Positions 9,242 to 16,793 of a stretch of DNA of 43,839 nt are shown here, in pieces; the stretch's first letter is position 1; each line of letters opens with the position of its first letter. A program made the translations under genes and the position numbers. This stretch comes from an uncultured Bacilli bacterium. GTDB taxonomy: Bacteria; Bacillota_I; Bacilli_A; RF39; UBA660. The DNA lies in the NCBI GenBank assembly GCA_947632325.1, contig CANROU010000002.1, positions 1 through 43,839 of the forward strand, read 5' to 3'. Below the pieces are notes generated by a model. The model was not told the origin of the DNA, ran no database searches, and saw only the letters and a program-made list of their open reading frames with translations.

Positions 9242-9907
9242 TTACTTCATTTTTATTTCATCCATATAACTATAAATTTTACTAGCCCATGTATTACTTG
9301 CTGCATATTTAGTATTTATTAATTCTGGTGTATTAAGACCAATTGCATAATAATTAGTATATAAATTATCCAAAAAACCGTTAATACCATCATCAATAGT
9401 AGCAAAAGCTTGATAACTACCTCCACCACAATTAGGGCTACCCATTTGACCACCTACATTATTACATTGTTGTACTAATTGGCTACACTGCCACTTACAC
9501 CCTGTTTCATGTAACACAATAGCCACAGCTAGATAAGGATCAATGCCTAATTCAACAGAACGACTAGCAAATAAATAACCTTTCCCACTAAGAGTAGAAT
9601 TTAGGGAACGATCTAACTTTTCAGTTAATTGTGATAAAGTTAAACCATCAAAAACAATATTATCTTCTTCTTTAATTGGCTCTTCTTTTACTTCCACAGA
9701 TTGTGGTTGTTCTTCTTCTACAGTTGCTTCAGCAATTGATTGTTGATCAATTCTATTATCGTTAGACATACTAGATATATAGGTAACTACAACATTATGC
9801 TTAATGTGTTTAGGACTAAGCATCTTTTTTTGTAAAAATCCACCACTAACCACCATAGCAGCTCCAAAAATTAAAATCAACAGAACTGCTGTATATCTCA
9901 TTTTCAT
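9242..9907 (-). CDS. Secreted/anchored glucosaminidase-like peptidoglycan hydrolase
   Basis: 221 residues. The ATG at 9907 has GAGAGGAG upstream; an upstream in-frame ATG at 9928 lacks one. Residues 1-20 form a membrane segment or uncleaved signal, residues 30-80 are a Gln/Glu-rich spacer, and the C-terminal 140 residues are a lysozyme-like glucosaminidase domain: 'GIDPYLAVAIVLHETGCKW' carries the catalytic Glu, followed by 'NNVGGQMG' and 'YQAFATIDDGINGFLDNLY'. It should cleave cell-wall glycan strands outside the membrane. Cys pairs near the active site could form a disulfide. A near-consensus promoter with a flanking inverted repeat lies upstream (9944-9995). Confidence 0.8.
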   Translation of the reverse strand: MKMRYTAVLLILIFGAAMVVSGGFLQKKMLSPKHIKHNVVVTYISSMSNDNRIDQQSIAEATVEEEQPQSVEVKEEPIKEEDNIVFDGLTLSQLTEKLDRSLNSTLSGKGYLFASRSVELGIDPYLAVAIVLHETGCKWQCSQLVQQCNNVGGQMGSPNCGGGSYQAFATIDDGINGFLDNLYTNYYAIGLNTPELINTKYAASNTWASKIYSYMDEIKMK

Positions 9908-9943
9908 AATTTCTCCTCTCAATATCATTAAGAAAACATTAAT

Positions 9944-9995
9944 ATTTTATCAAAAAATAGTAATGTTGTCAACTTTTGTGTATCCTACATTACTA
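9944..9995 (-). promoter_or_regulatory. Consensus promoter with overlapping inverted repeat
   Basis: On the minus strand, TTGACA (9967-9972), a 17-base spacer and TAAAAT (9944-9949) lead into the hydrolase gene. A 9-bp inverted repeat, TAGTAATGT (9958-9966) and ACATTACTA (9987-9995), brackets the -35 box; one arm fills half the spacer. This looks like an operator, or a hairpin that overlaps the promoter. Confidence 0.6.
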
Positions 9996-10029
9996 TTATG
10001 TTACATTATTAATTTTATTTTCTATCAAG

Positions 10030-11094
10030 TTACATTACAGGAGTTGAAAACTTTTTTACCTTCTGCTTACTCTTATGTTCACCATCTATAAATAACCAAG
10101 GATTACGTTTTAACTTACCTAGGCAATAATCTATTCTCTGTTTTAAACTAAGCACTGGTAGTTCACCTTTAATACCCTTAACCACATTTACAATCTCATT
10201 TTCAGCATTTTCAAAATCTTTAAAATTAAGAATTATATCTTCTTTAGTTGAGTGATTAACTTTATCTTTTACCTTAGATACGAAAGAGCAAATAACATCC
10301 TCATCAAAACTATGATTATCTACAAAATAATTTTTCGTTAAATCTTCAACGGTATCAATCAATCGTGGATTATTACGTAAATCAAATTTTTCACCATGGC
10401 GATTATAATAATTAACTCGTAAACCTTTTTTACTAACACTTAAACGATAAAAACCTTTTACATTTTTATCATCATAAATGGTCATTAAAAAATTACCTTT
10501 TACTAAATTATGAAATTTATCCAAAGTTGCTGTAAAATCAATAGATGTATTTTTATGCTTAGGTCTACTTATAGCCAATTGTTTATCTCCTGTTGTTAAA
10601 TTATGTTTTACTTCCATATTATTACATTTTTTAATTAAAACATCTTCACTTAAAGCTAAAATTATATTATCACTATTATTTAAACTGTTGATTTTAACAT
10701 CAATATAAAAATCACCTGTTAAAACATTATTTTTAGTTTCATAATCAATAGTTGTTGGATGATTATTTGTCCGATTACGTTTTACTAATTTAGACAAGAT
10801 AATATTTCCGTCACTATTAAATTCCATATTCCTTATTACATGATTAGAAACAATGCTAGACCATTTAATAGTGTTAATTAAACAATACCCATGATCTTTA
10901 GTTTCTACTAATTTTAAAGGTATTTTTCTACCATTATTACCTCTATTAATATTTTTATCATTAGACATTACTGTGTTAAAATATTGCTCTTGCCAATAAC
11001 AATTCCACTGGCTTAAACAAGCCTCCGTATATTCCATTTCTTTCAATATTTTTTCCACCGCACATAATTGTGTTTTTTCGTTATTTAACTGCAT
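10030..11094 (-). CDS. Uncharacterised 354-residue protein
   Basis: I do not recognise this protein. The ATG at 11094 follows AGGGGG by 6 bases. A longer in-frame start at 11154 would add a hydrophobic stretch, but it has no ribosome binding site and would overlap the promoter. With the chosen start there is no signal peptide or membrane segment. Residues 1-50 are helical and contain three Cys and a Trp/Tyr-rich patch. About residues 60-230 look like alternating beta-strands ('VLTGDFYIDVKINSLNN', 'NFLMTIYDDKNVKGFYRLS'). The C-terminal 110 residues are charged and helical. It sits downstream of the TOMM operon on the same strand with its own promoter, so it may or may not be related to it. Confidence 0.6.
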   Translation of the reverse strand: MQLNNEKTQLCAVEKILKEMEYTEACLSQWNCYWQEQYFNTVMSNDKNINRGNNGRKIPLKLVETKDHGYCLINTIKWSSIVSNHVIRNMEFNSDGNIILSKLVKRNRTNNHPTTIDYETKNNVLTGDFYIDVKINSLNNSDNIILALSEDVLIKKCNNMEVKHNLTTGDKQLAISRPKHKNTSIDFTATLDKFHNLVKGNFLMTIYDDKNVKGFYRLSVSKKGLRVNYYNRHGEKFDLRNNPRLIDTVEDLTKNYFVDNHSFDEDVICSFVSKVKDKVNHSTKEDIILNFKDFENAENEIVNVVKGIKGELPVLSLKQRIDYCLGKLKRNPWLFIDGEHKSKQKVKKFSTPVM

Positions 11095-11113
11095 AACTTT
11101 CCCCCTAATGTCA

Positions 11114-11142
11114 ATTATACTACAAATTGACAACAACAACAA
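11114..11142 (-). promoter_or_regulatory. Promoter with TTG-repeat -35 region
   Basis: On the minus strand, TATAAT (11114-11119) lies 17 bases from TTGTTG (11137-11142), the latter part of a run of five TTG triplets. The expected start site is only about 13 bases before the start codon at 11094, leaving a leader that is little more than the ribosome binding site. Confidence 0.5.
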
Positions 11143-11180
11143 CAATATTACCATTAATATTTCTAAAAAATCATTTTTAT

Positions 11181-11894
11181 TTATTTACCGCAAATAACGC
11201 CTAGTGTTATTATTGCATTAGAATGTTCTAACCCGAGGATATTTTTAATATCATTATCATATAATCCACCAAGTTCAACTGCTTCCAATTTTTCATATGT
11301 AATTCTTAATAATAAATTTTGAATATAATGTCCCGATTCAATTAACAAAAATCTTCCACCTCGTTCTCCATATTTAGAGACAACTCTATTTGGAAAACCA
11401 ACAAATATAAACATAATGGATGGCTTACCCACAACAACATCGCCTGCCCCTGTAATAGATTTTATATTATTCCAGTCTGGACAATTACCTATAACTGACA
11501 AAGAATTATCTTTATAATTATAGTAAACTACTTTGTTGTTAAGGGTTTTAACATTGAAACATAATGCATAAACTTCAATAGGATATTTTCCACCAGCTGA
11601 AGACAATAATCTATGTTTATCAATTTCGGCAAAGCCTGAAAATAATGAAGACAATTGTTTTTTATTTATCTGATAATTATTATAGTTTCTACCACTTTTT
11701 CTCATCTTCATAATTTCATATAATTTATCTTTAGGATAATCTAATTTAACATCATTTGTATGATATTTAATTCGTTCGATATCTTTTTCTTCATTAATAA
11801 AATTATTTACAAAATTTAATATATTTTTATCATTTAAATTAGTATTTTCCCAATATAAATCAAATAGGTTAGATAAATTTTCATACTTAGACAT
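11181..11894 (-). CDS. SagB-type azoline dehydrogenase (nitroreductase fold)
   Basis: 237 residues from the ATG at 11894, which has AAAGGATG upstream and overlaps the previous gene by 8 bp. The family start of the nitroreductase fold is 'MKMRKSGRNYNNYQINKKQL' (compare the R-x-S-x-R-x-Y/F motif). 'SSAGGKYPIEVYALCFNV', 'AGDVVVGKPSIMFIFVGF', 'ESGHYIQNLLLRITYEKLE' and 'GLYDNDIKNILGLEH' follow the SagB/ThcOx pattern. In streptolysin S-like pathways this FMN enzyme oxidises thiazolines and oxazolines to thiazoles and oxazoles. It is last in the operon, after the E1-like and YcaO genes. Its presence indicates that the final product is aromatic azole, not only azoline. Confidence 0.85.
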   Translation of the reverse strand: MSKYENLSNLFDLYWENTNLNDKNILNFVNNFINEEKDIERIKYHTNDVKLDYPKDKLYEIMKMRKSGRNYNNYQINKKQLSSLFSGFAEIDKHRLLSSAGGKYPIEVYALCFNVKTLNNKVVYYNYKDNSLSVIGNCPDWNNIKSITGAGDVVVGKPSIMFIFVGFPNRVVSKYGERGGRFLLIESGHYIQNLLLRITYEKLEAVELGGLYDNDIKNILGLEHSNAIITLGVICGK

Positions 11895-12693
11895 AATCAA
11901 CATCCTTTGACCACGGCAGATTAATTTTGTCATTATCGTTTGTATCATTACAATATGGACACCAAGGTAATTTATAAACCTTATTATAATTTGAACAGCA
12001 AGTATTAACATTATAATTCCATACACTATTTATCAAATCTGGACAATTGCCATGTGTGATATATTCTTCCACTCTTTCTATTATAAATGCCGAAATTAAT
12101 TCACATCGATTAGTAACAGCAGGTTCAACTGGTGGTAAGGAATCACCCCAACTTTTCGCAACCCTCCCAATATAACAACTTAAACATGCTGTTTCTTCGT
12201 ATACAATTGGTCCAATGGATATGTTGTTAGCATATCCTAAATCAACTAAAATATGAGGAATCGTTATTTTCGAATAATCTTCCAGTATATCTTTAAGATG
12301 TACATTAATCCTTATTAATAATGCTAAATCACTACTATTTATATCTTCAACTAATTTGATATTACTCCTCTTATTTATAACATTCATAATTTCGTTTTTT
12401 AATTTAATGCTTGGTTTTCCGTAATATCTAATACATAATTTAATTTTTTTATTATTAGTATTCCATTTTTTCTGATAAATAACTCCTACCTTCTCTAGTT
12501 TATCTATTATCTCATCATAATTATGGTCTTTTACTAAATCATCAAAAAAATTATTACAGTATGCTTCGTAAATGATTTTTGCATCCACATCGGTTAATTC
12601 GTCAAAAAGGTATATTTCATCCGCACCTTTTGTTAAAAACAATTTATCTTCCTCTAAGAAAATATTCCAATTTTTATTTTTTTCATATTTCAT
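11887..12693 (-). CDS. SagC-like E1-family TOMM cyclodehydratase partner (leader binding)
   Basis: 268 residues, shorter than typical SagC proteins. The N-terminal 80 residues ('LFLTKGADEIYLFDELTDVD' and the helical region after) look like the winged-helix, peptide-clamp type leader-binding part. A reduced E1/ThiF-like Rossmann segment follows (about 95-180: 'DLALLIRINVHLKDILEDYS', then 'ETACLSCYIGR'). Two C-x2-C pairs, 'CLSC' and 'CPYC', fit the structural zinc site of E1-like partners. In known systems this protein binds the precursor leader and presents it to the YcaO enzyme. It lies 13 bp after the YcaO gene and overlaps SagB. The assignment rests on operon context plus the Cys tetrad. 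Confidence 0.75.
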   Translation of the reverse strand: MKYEKNKNWNIFLEEDKLFLTKGADEIYLFDELTDVDAKIIYEAYCNNFFDDLVKDHNYDEIIDKLEKVGVIYQKKWNTNNKKIKLCIRYYGKPSIKLKNEIMNVINKRSNIKLVEDINSSDLALLIRINVHLKDILEDYSKITIPHILVDLGYANNISIGPIVYEETACLSCYIGRVAKSWGDSLPPVEPAVTNRCELISAFIIERVEEYITHGNCPDLINSVWNYNVNTCCSNYNKVYKLPWCPYCNDTNDNDKINLPWSKDVDYV

Positions 12694-12706
12694 GTATTTA
12701 TCTCCT

Positions 12707-13960
12707 TTAACCCAAGGGATGTGGATAACGATTTGGAAATTTTCTAGCTTTTAAGTGTTTATATCTCCATGTTGCTTCCTTTGTTTTGCCCCCAAGAAAC
12801 ATTTCATTTTCATCACCATGTAAAAGTGATAAATCAGGCGACAAGACTCTTATGACTGTAACTCCAACATCTTTAACATCGCTTGTACTAATATCTTTAT
12901 AAAATAATCTAATATTTTCATTTTTCAATTTTTTTAATAAAAACTCCAGTTTATATTTAACATCTTTATTTTTTAAATTATTATTTTTTTCAACATATTG
13001 ATATGGACTTCTGTACTTAATAAGTGGAACTTTTGTCCATTTTTCAGGATGTTTAGTATAATAGACAGCATGTAAATCAAAATTATTGACATCCTTATAA
13101 TTATCCAAATTTATATCATGATATTCATCATAATAACCAGCAAATATACAGCCTTGAATCCATTCTAAATATGCTTTTTCTATTGCTTTTTGATAATTTT
13201 CTCTACAAGCAACACCCATTGATATTCTTTTTTTATTATTAACCAATAAATACCCGCATACAGCAACAACGGGAAACGGGTTCCAATCTTGTGTTATATC
13301 AAAACAAAATATTTGGCCTTTTTTTGCTAAAACTTCTTTTTTATATTTCTCTTCTAATGATATTTCCCTACCACCAATAGAATGTAACCAATAAGTTGTT
13401 AAAGCATCTCTTTCCAAAACTTCCAATAAAGCCGAATACATTGCTTCAAACTTATTTGTATGTGCAGCAATACCAGTGGAAGTAGAGGGAATACAAGCAT
13501 CTTGTATTTTAGATCCCAATCCAATTAATTCTTGAGGTACATACCATTTGGTATTATCATATAAAGAATAAACTTCGCCAAAATATTGTTGCTCCTCCTT
13601 AGGCCTCTTCCACAAAAAATTAGTATCCTTATATTGTTCATCAGAAAATAAAGAAAAATCTTTATAATGAAGTATATTTTTTTCGTTTTTTAACTCAAAA
13701 TATGATTTTATATCAAACATACAAACTGCTCCTGAATATCTTTCTAAAGCTTCTCCAATAGCGCCCATGATTGCTTTATTTTCATCAAAATTGAGTGAAC
13801 CACTAGCAGTTTTCCAAGTTTCAATAGTATCTTCTGGGATTGAATAATTATACACATTTGATATATCACAAAAATTATTTGGTATCTTTTGATATGGTAA
13901 AATGATACCACATCTAAAATTGCAACATTGTTCTAATAAATATTGGTTTATTGTTTTCAT
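12707..13960 (-). CDS. YcaO-family azoline-forming cyclodehydratase (SagD-like)
   Basis: 417 residues covering the whole YcaO fold. Nucleotide-binding motifs are present: 'AIMGAIGEALERYSG' (the S/G-x2-E-x2-E-R type) and 'STSTGIAAHTNKFEAMYSAL' followed by 'LEVLERDALTTYW', the most conserved segment of the family. The C-terminus ends in a proline-containing tail 'RYPHPLG', similar to but shorter than the PxPxP tails of azoline-forming YcaO proteins. It uses ATP to activate the peptide backbone so that Cys, Ser or Thr side chains cyclise to azolines. Its start overlaps the stop of the precursor-fusion gene (ATGA), so the two are translationally coupled. Confidence 0.9.
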   Translation of the reverse strand: MKTINQYLLEQCCNFRCGIILPYQKIPNNFCDISNVYNYSIPEDTIETWKTASGSLNFDENKAIMGAIGEALERYSGAVCMFDIKSYFELKNEKNILHYKDFSLFSDEQYKDTNFLWKRPKEEQQYFGEVYSLYDNTKWYVPQELIGLGSKIQDACIPSTSTGIAAHTNKFEAMYSALLEVLERDALTTYWLHSIGGREISLEEKYKKEVLAKKGQIFCFDITQDWNPFPVVAVCGYLLVNNKKRISMGVACRENYQKAIEKAYLEWIQGCIFAGYYDEYHDINLDNYKDVNNFDLHAVYYTKHPEKWTKVPLIKYRSPYQYVEKNNNLKNKDVKYKLEFLLKKLKNENIRLFYKDISTSDVKDVGVTVIRVLSPDLSLLHGDENEMFLGGKTKEATWRYKHLKARKFPNRYPHPLG

Positions 13961-14892
13961 TTTTTATCATCTGTTTCAAAAAGATTTGAGCAATAAATAC
14001 ATTTTTTGTTATCTACATCATTTTCAATTCCACAATGAGAGCATTTCTTTTTAAGATGTGATTTATCACTTGTTAATTTTTCTTTATCCAACAAGTTATC
14101 AGTATTAATTTCCATAGTTTCGATATTACTAACAGATTCACTATTTTGCTCATTAGAACTACTATTATTAATAATATCTTCGCTATTTTTTACATCATAT
14201 TTTTTCCCAAAAGCCCAAGCTATTAATAAAATTGGGATTGCCACCGCAGCAAATAAATAAAAATGAGTTAAATATACAAAGGCAATCATACCCCCATAAA
14301 ATCCAACAATTTCAAAAATACCTAACAACACTGTAAAGAATATCATCCTTGAAATAATTCCGGATAAACTAAGCTCTTTATTTAAGAAACGAACCATAAC
14401 ACATAAATACAAGATTCCAATTGCTATAAGTACAATAAAAATATTTATTTTCATTATTTCAACAAGCCATAATCCTAATCCGACACTCACTAACAAGCCA
14501 ACGGGAAACAAAAAAATCAATTTCCCTGATGTTTTGGATGGATTAATTTTTTTATTTAAGAAAAGAGCCATAATAAATAAATATAAAATTCCAATTGGTA
14601 TAAGTATAAAAATGTTTAAATTCATCATTTTAACAAGCCATAATCCTAATCCAAGACTCGCTAACAGACCAAAAGGAAACCAAAAGCCAAATCGTCTAGC
14701 TGCTCTTATTTTCTTTGGTTCATCTGGCAATGTTTTTGCAACATAATTTCCAAAGTTCCTGGCACTAATACTAGTAGTCGCAAATGTTGATATCACACAA
14801 CAACAGCAACAACAGCTACAACATCCACATGTTGGAGTTGCCAAAGATAATTTACTTTTTTCATTATCAAATTGAGTTATTAATTTTATCAT
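13957..14892 (-). CDS. TOMM precursor peptide fused to polytopic membrane protein with zinc ribbon
   Basis: 311 residues. Residues 1-21 look like a SagA-type leader ending 'SLATPT'. The next eleven residues (22-32, CGCCSCCCCCC) hold nine Cys, followed by a Ser/Thr segment 'VISTFATTSIS'; this is the composition of streptolysin S-like cores. After a short charged linker (about 50-67) come four or more membrane helices, two of which plus their loops occur twice (72-128 and 129-185), then one or two further helices to about 230. A polar linker leads to a C-terminal zinc ribbon, C284-x2-C287-x10-C298-x2-C301. AAAGGAG precedes the ATG, and no internal start fits better. As first gene of the operon, its N-terminus is the likely substrate of the three enzymes. 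Known precursors are small separate peptides. The chemistry is inferred. Confidence 0.8.
   Translation of the reverse strand: MIKLITQFDNEKSKLSLATPTCGCCSCCCCCCVISTFATTSISARNFGNYVAKTLPDEPKKIRAARRFGFWFPFGLLASLGLGLWLVKMMNLNIFILIPIGILYLFIMALFLNKKINPSKTSGKLIFLFPVGLLVSVGLGLWLVEIMKINIFIVLIAIGILYLCVMVRFLNKELSLSGIISRMIFFTVLLGIFEIVGFYGGMIAFVYLTHFYLFAAVAIPILLIAWAFGKKYDVKNSEDIINNSSSNEQNSESVSNIETMEINTDNLLDKEKLTSDKSHLKKKCSHCGIENDVDNKKCIYCSNLFETDDKK
14338..14679 (-). repeat. 171-bp tandem intragenic duplication
   Basis: Codons 72-128 and 129-185 of the fused precursor gene are diverged copies. Protein units both read 'FP-x-GLL-x-S-x-GLGLWLV' and later 'IGILYL...FLNK'. At the DNA level the shared stretch AACAAGCCATAATCCTAATC occurs at 14461 and 14632, exactly 171 bp apart. 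It adds one membrane hairpin per copy. Confidence 0.85.
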
Positions 14893-14957
14893 AATTTTAC
14901 TCCTTTGCTATTACTTGTTAACATTAAAAGAATCTTTAAAAATTAAACTTTATTTGG

Positions 14958-14990
14958 TGCGACTGAGGAAGTTATCTACAACTTCTCGCA
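14958..14990 (-). promoter_or_regulatory. Leader hairpin upstream of the TOMM operon
   Basis: On the minus strand the arms TGCGA (14986-14990, read in reverse complement) and GAAGTT pair with AACTTC and TCGCA across a 6-base loop, with a 5-base bulge; 11 pairs in all. It lies between the terminator of the upstream gene and the operon start, within the presumed 5' leader. I see no convincing promoter hexamers, so the start of transcription is unknown. Confidence 0.4.
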
Positions 14991-15028
14991 AATATCAGTG
15001 TCAGCTAAATATAGTTTAGCAAATAATG

Positions 15029-15057
15029 AAAAAAGTAGCAATAATTTTTCGCTACTT
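15029..15057 (-). terminator. Intrinsic terminator of the 483-residue protein gene
   Basis: On the minus strand AAGTAGC, an 11-base loop and GCTACTT are followed by TTTTTT. It separates the upstream gene from the TOMM operon, which therefore must have its own promoter. Confidence 0.7.
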
Positions 15058-15081
15058 AACATTTTCGCTGCTTAACATTTA
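15050..15081. repeat. Two tandem copies of a 16-bp unit
   Basis: CGCTACTTAACATTTT is followed directly by CGCTGCTTAACATTTA, abutting the stop codon at 15082. The first copy supplies one arm of the terminator at 15029-15057. Confidence 0.6.
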
Positions 15082-16533
15082 TTATTCTTTTGGTGTGTTT
15101 TTATCAGTTGGTTTTAAAATAAGTTTTTTTATATCTTCTGTTGAACTTTCTGGAGTTTTATTAGCACAGTTATTAATCATTATTTCATAGAAAAATTCAA
15201 ATCTTGAATCATTACTAAATTCTTCAATAATTTCTTTTAATTCTTGATCTTTAGTTAAATTATAATAAGTTCCTACAAATAGCAATTTCCTAATAGTATA
15301 TTCATTACTTGGAATCATAAAAGCCTCTTGAGCCATAAAATATATTTCATCTATAAAGAAACTAAATGGTTCTTCATCAAGTTCTATTGATTTGGTTTCC
15401 TCATAAGCACTTTTAAAGTTATTTTCATCAAAGAGCATAACAGTTGGCTTATCTAAAGCATATAAAAGTCTTTTTTTGGCAAAAAGTAATTCATCACTTG
15501 CACCATAAATATCCATAAAACGATTTAGGTTGTTCAAATAATTTATGTATAAAACCCAAAATTCATCAGATGGATCATGAAATGTTGCAAAATGTTCTGG
15601 ATGTTCGACAAAATCATCTGCAAATTGCTCTTTGGCTAACATATCAGTTTCTATAACATCAGTATAATCTTTAATTGGATCTATTTCTTGGGAAGATTCA
15701 ACTCCACCTGTCCAATAAAATTGATCTATATCTTCATTTAGCTTACTCATATAAAGAACATTTTTTGCTTTTCCAAATATGGCATATTGCGTTATATCAT
15801 AAACTCTAGCATCGATATCTGATAAAAAATCATCAGAATCTTCAAATTGAGATTTCCATAAAGGTAAATCTATTGGATACTTATCATAAGTTGCAGTATC
15901 ATTTTCACTACGATAATTTGAAGCTGCCATTCTAATAGCATCCACTCTATAAAGTGGCATTTTAGATAGTTGATCAAAAAAATTAAATCTTAAAAATAAT
16001 AATGCTTTTATTTCTTTTCTTAATTCTTTAGAATCATCAGGAGTAAATAATTTATAATATAAATCTTGAAGTTTTTCCTCAATTTTTGAATATTCATTAA
16101 TAAATTTATCAATAGTTGATATACCTAAAATATCTCTAAGTTTCTTGGTACACTCAATAATATCAAATCTACTTGATACTTGTCCTTTTACTCTAATTTG
16201 TCTTACTAGTTCAGATAAATCATCAAAAGAAACTTCTTCATAAACATTAACTATGTCATTATCTAAATAAAAATATTCTTCATATTCTTCTAAAAAATTT
16301 TTTAATGCAATATCTTCATCAATTTCTGTAAAAGATATTTCTCCTTGCCATTGATCTCTTTCTTGTAAATAATTATGACCTTTTCCATTTTTATAAATGT
16401 CTAAAACTTCTTTAAGTAATTCACTTCTGAATAATTTCAATGTCTCTACACTTATACTTTTCTTGCTTTCATATTTATATAAATGTTCGAAAGCAGTAAG
16501 TGTTATATAGTTATAATAATTATCAATTATCAT
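15082..16533 (-). CDS. Uncharacterised acidic 483-residue protein
   Basis: I do not recognise this protein. It has no signal peptide or membrane segment, is rich in Asp and Glu, and looks predominantly helical throughout, with many aromatic residues (for example 'LEEYEEYFYLDNDIVNVYEE'). The helical periodicity resembles repeat or scaffold proteins, but I see no clear repeat unit and no catalytic signature. The ATG follows GTGGAGG. It lies upstream of the TOMM operon on the same strand but is closed by its own terminator, so co-expression is not required. A contribution to that pathway (immunity, regulation) cannot be excluded. Confidence 0.65.
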   Translation of the reverse strand: MIIDNYYNYITLTAFEHLYKYESKKSISVETLKLFRSELLKEVLDIYKNGKGHNYLQERDQWQGEISFTEIDEDIALKNFLEEYEEYFYLDNDIVNVYEEVSFDDLSELVRQIRVKGQVSSRFDIIECTKKLRDILGISTIDKFINEYSKIEEKLQDLYYKLFTPDDSKELRKEIKALLFLRFNFFDQLSKMPLYRVDAIRMAASNYRSENDTATYDKYPIDLPLWKSQFEDSDDFLSDIDARVYDITQYAIFGKAKNVLYMSKLNEDIDQFYWTGGVESSQEIDPIKDYTDVIETDMLAKEQFADDFVEHPEHFATFHDPSDEFWVLYINYLNNLNRFMDIYGASDELLFAKKRLLYALDKPTVMLFDENNFKSAYEETKSIELDEEPFSFFIDEIYFMAQEAFMIPSNEYTIRKLLFVGTYYNLTKDQELKEIIEEFSNDSRFEFFYEIMINNCANKTPESSTEDIKKLILKPTDKNTPKE

Positions 16534-16792
16534 TTCAAAACCTCCACTTTATATAAAAAATTATATCATATTTTTTCATATTTTTTCATATTTTTTTCTA
16601 TCTCATAATAATCTTTATCTATTACTTTTTTGATTAAATTTATCATAGACACCAACCTTTCTGACACAGTTCGAATAAATCTCCTAATGGTGCCCTAAAG
16701 GAAGACGTACAACAACTATTTTTTTTAACACGCATATAGTTTTGACAATATGCAAGTGTGTTTTCTAAATTATCATAATTTATATAAAATTT
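16534..16792. other. Gene-poor stretch with short repeats, a G/C-richer block and a possible small ORF
   Basis: Contains 3 short copies of a CATATTTTTT-like unit (16567-16597). A G/C-richer block lies at about 16646-16700 with complementary ends on the minus strand (GGCACCA and TGGTGTC, about 35 bases apart). A possible minus-strand ORF of 26 codons (16566-16646, 'MINLIKKVIDKDYYEIEKNM...') follows it. A bulged hairpin at 16718-16763 pairs AACACGCATAT with ATATGC-AA-GTGT. None of these can be assigned; they may be remnants or a small structured RNA. Confidence 0.3.
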
Positions 16793-16793
16793 A

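Noticed and set aside
10030..11154. Longer start giving the 10030 protein a signal peptide
   Set aside because: The ATG at 11154 has no ribosome binding site and the added segment overlaps a good promoter. The ATG at 11094 has AGGGGG at the right distance.
14797..14833. CAA/CAG-like simple repeat (microsatellite) with no coding meaning
   Set aside because: It encodes the Cys core of the precursor fusion on the minus strand. Mixed TGT and TGC codons, interruptions by Gly and Ser, and the downstream YcaO operon argue for selected coding sequence.
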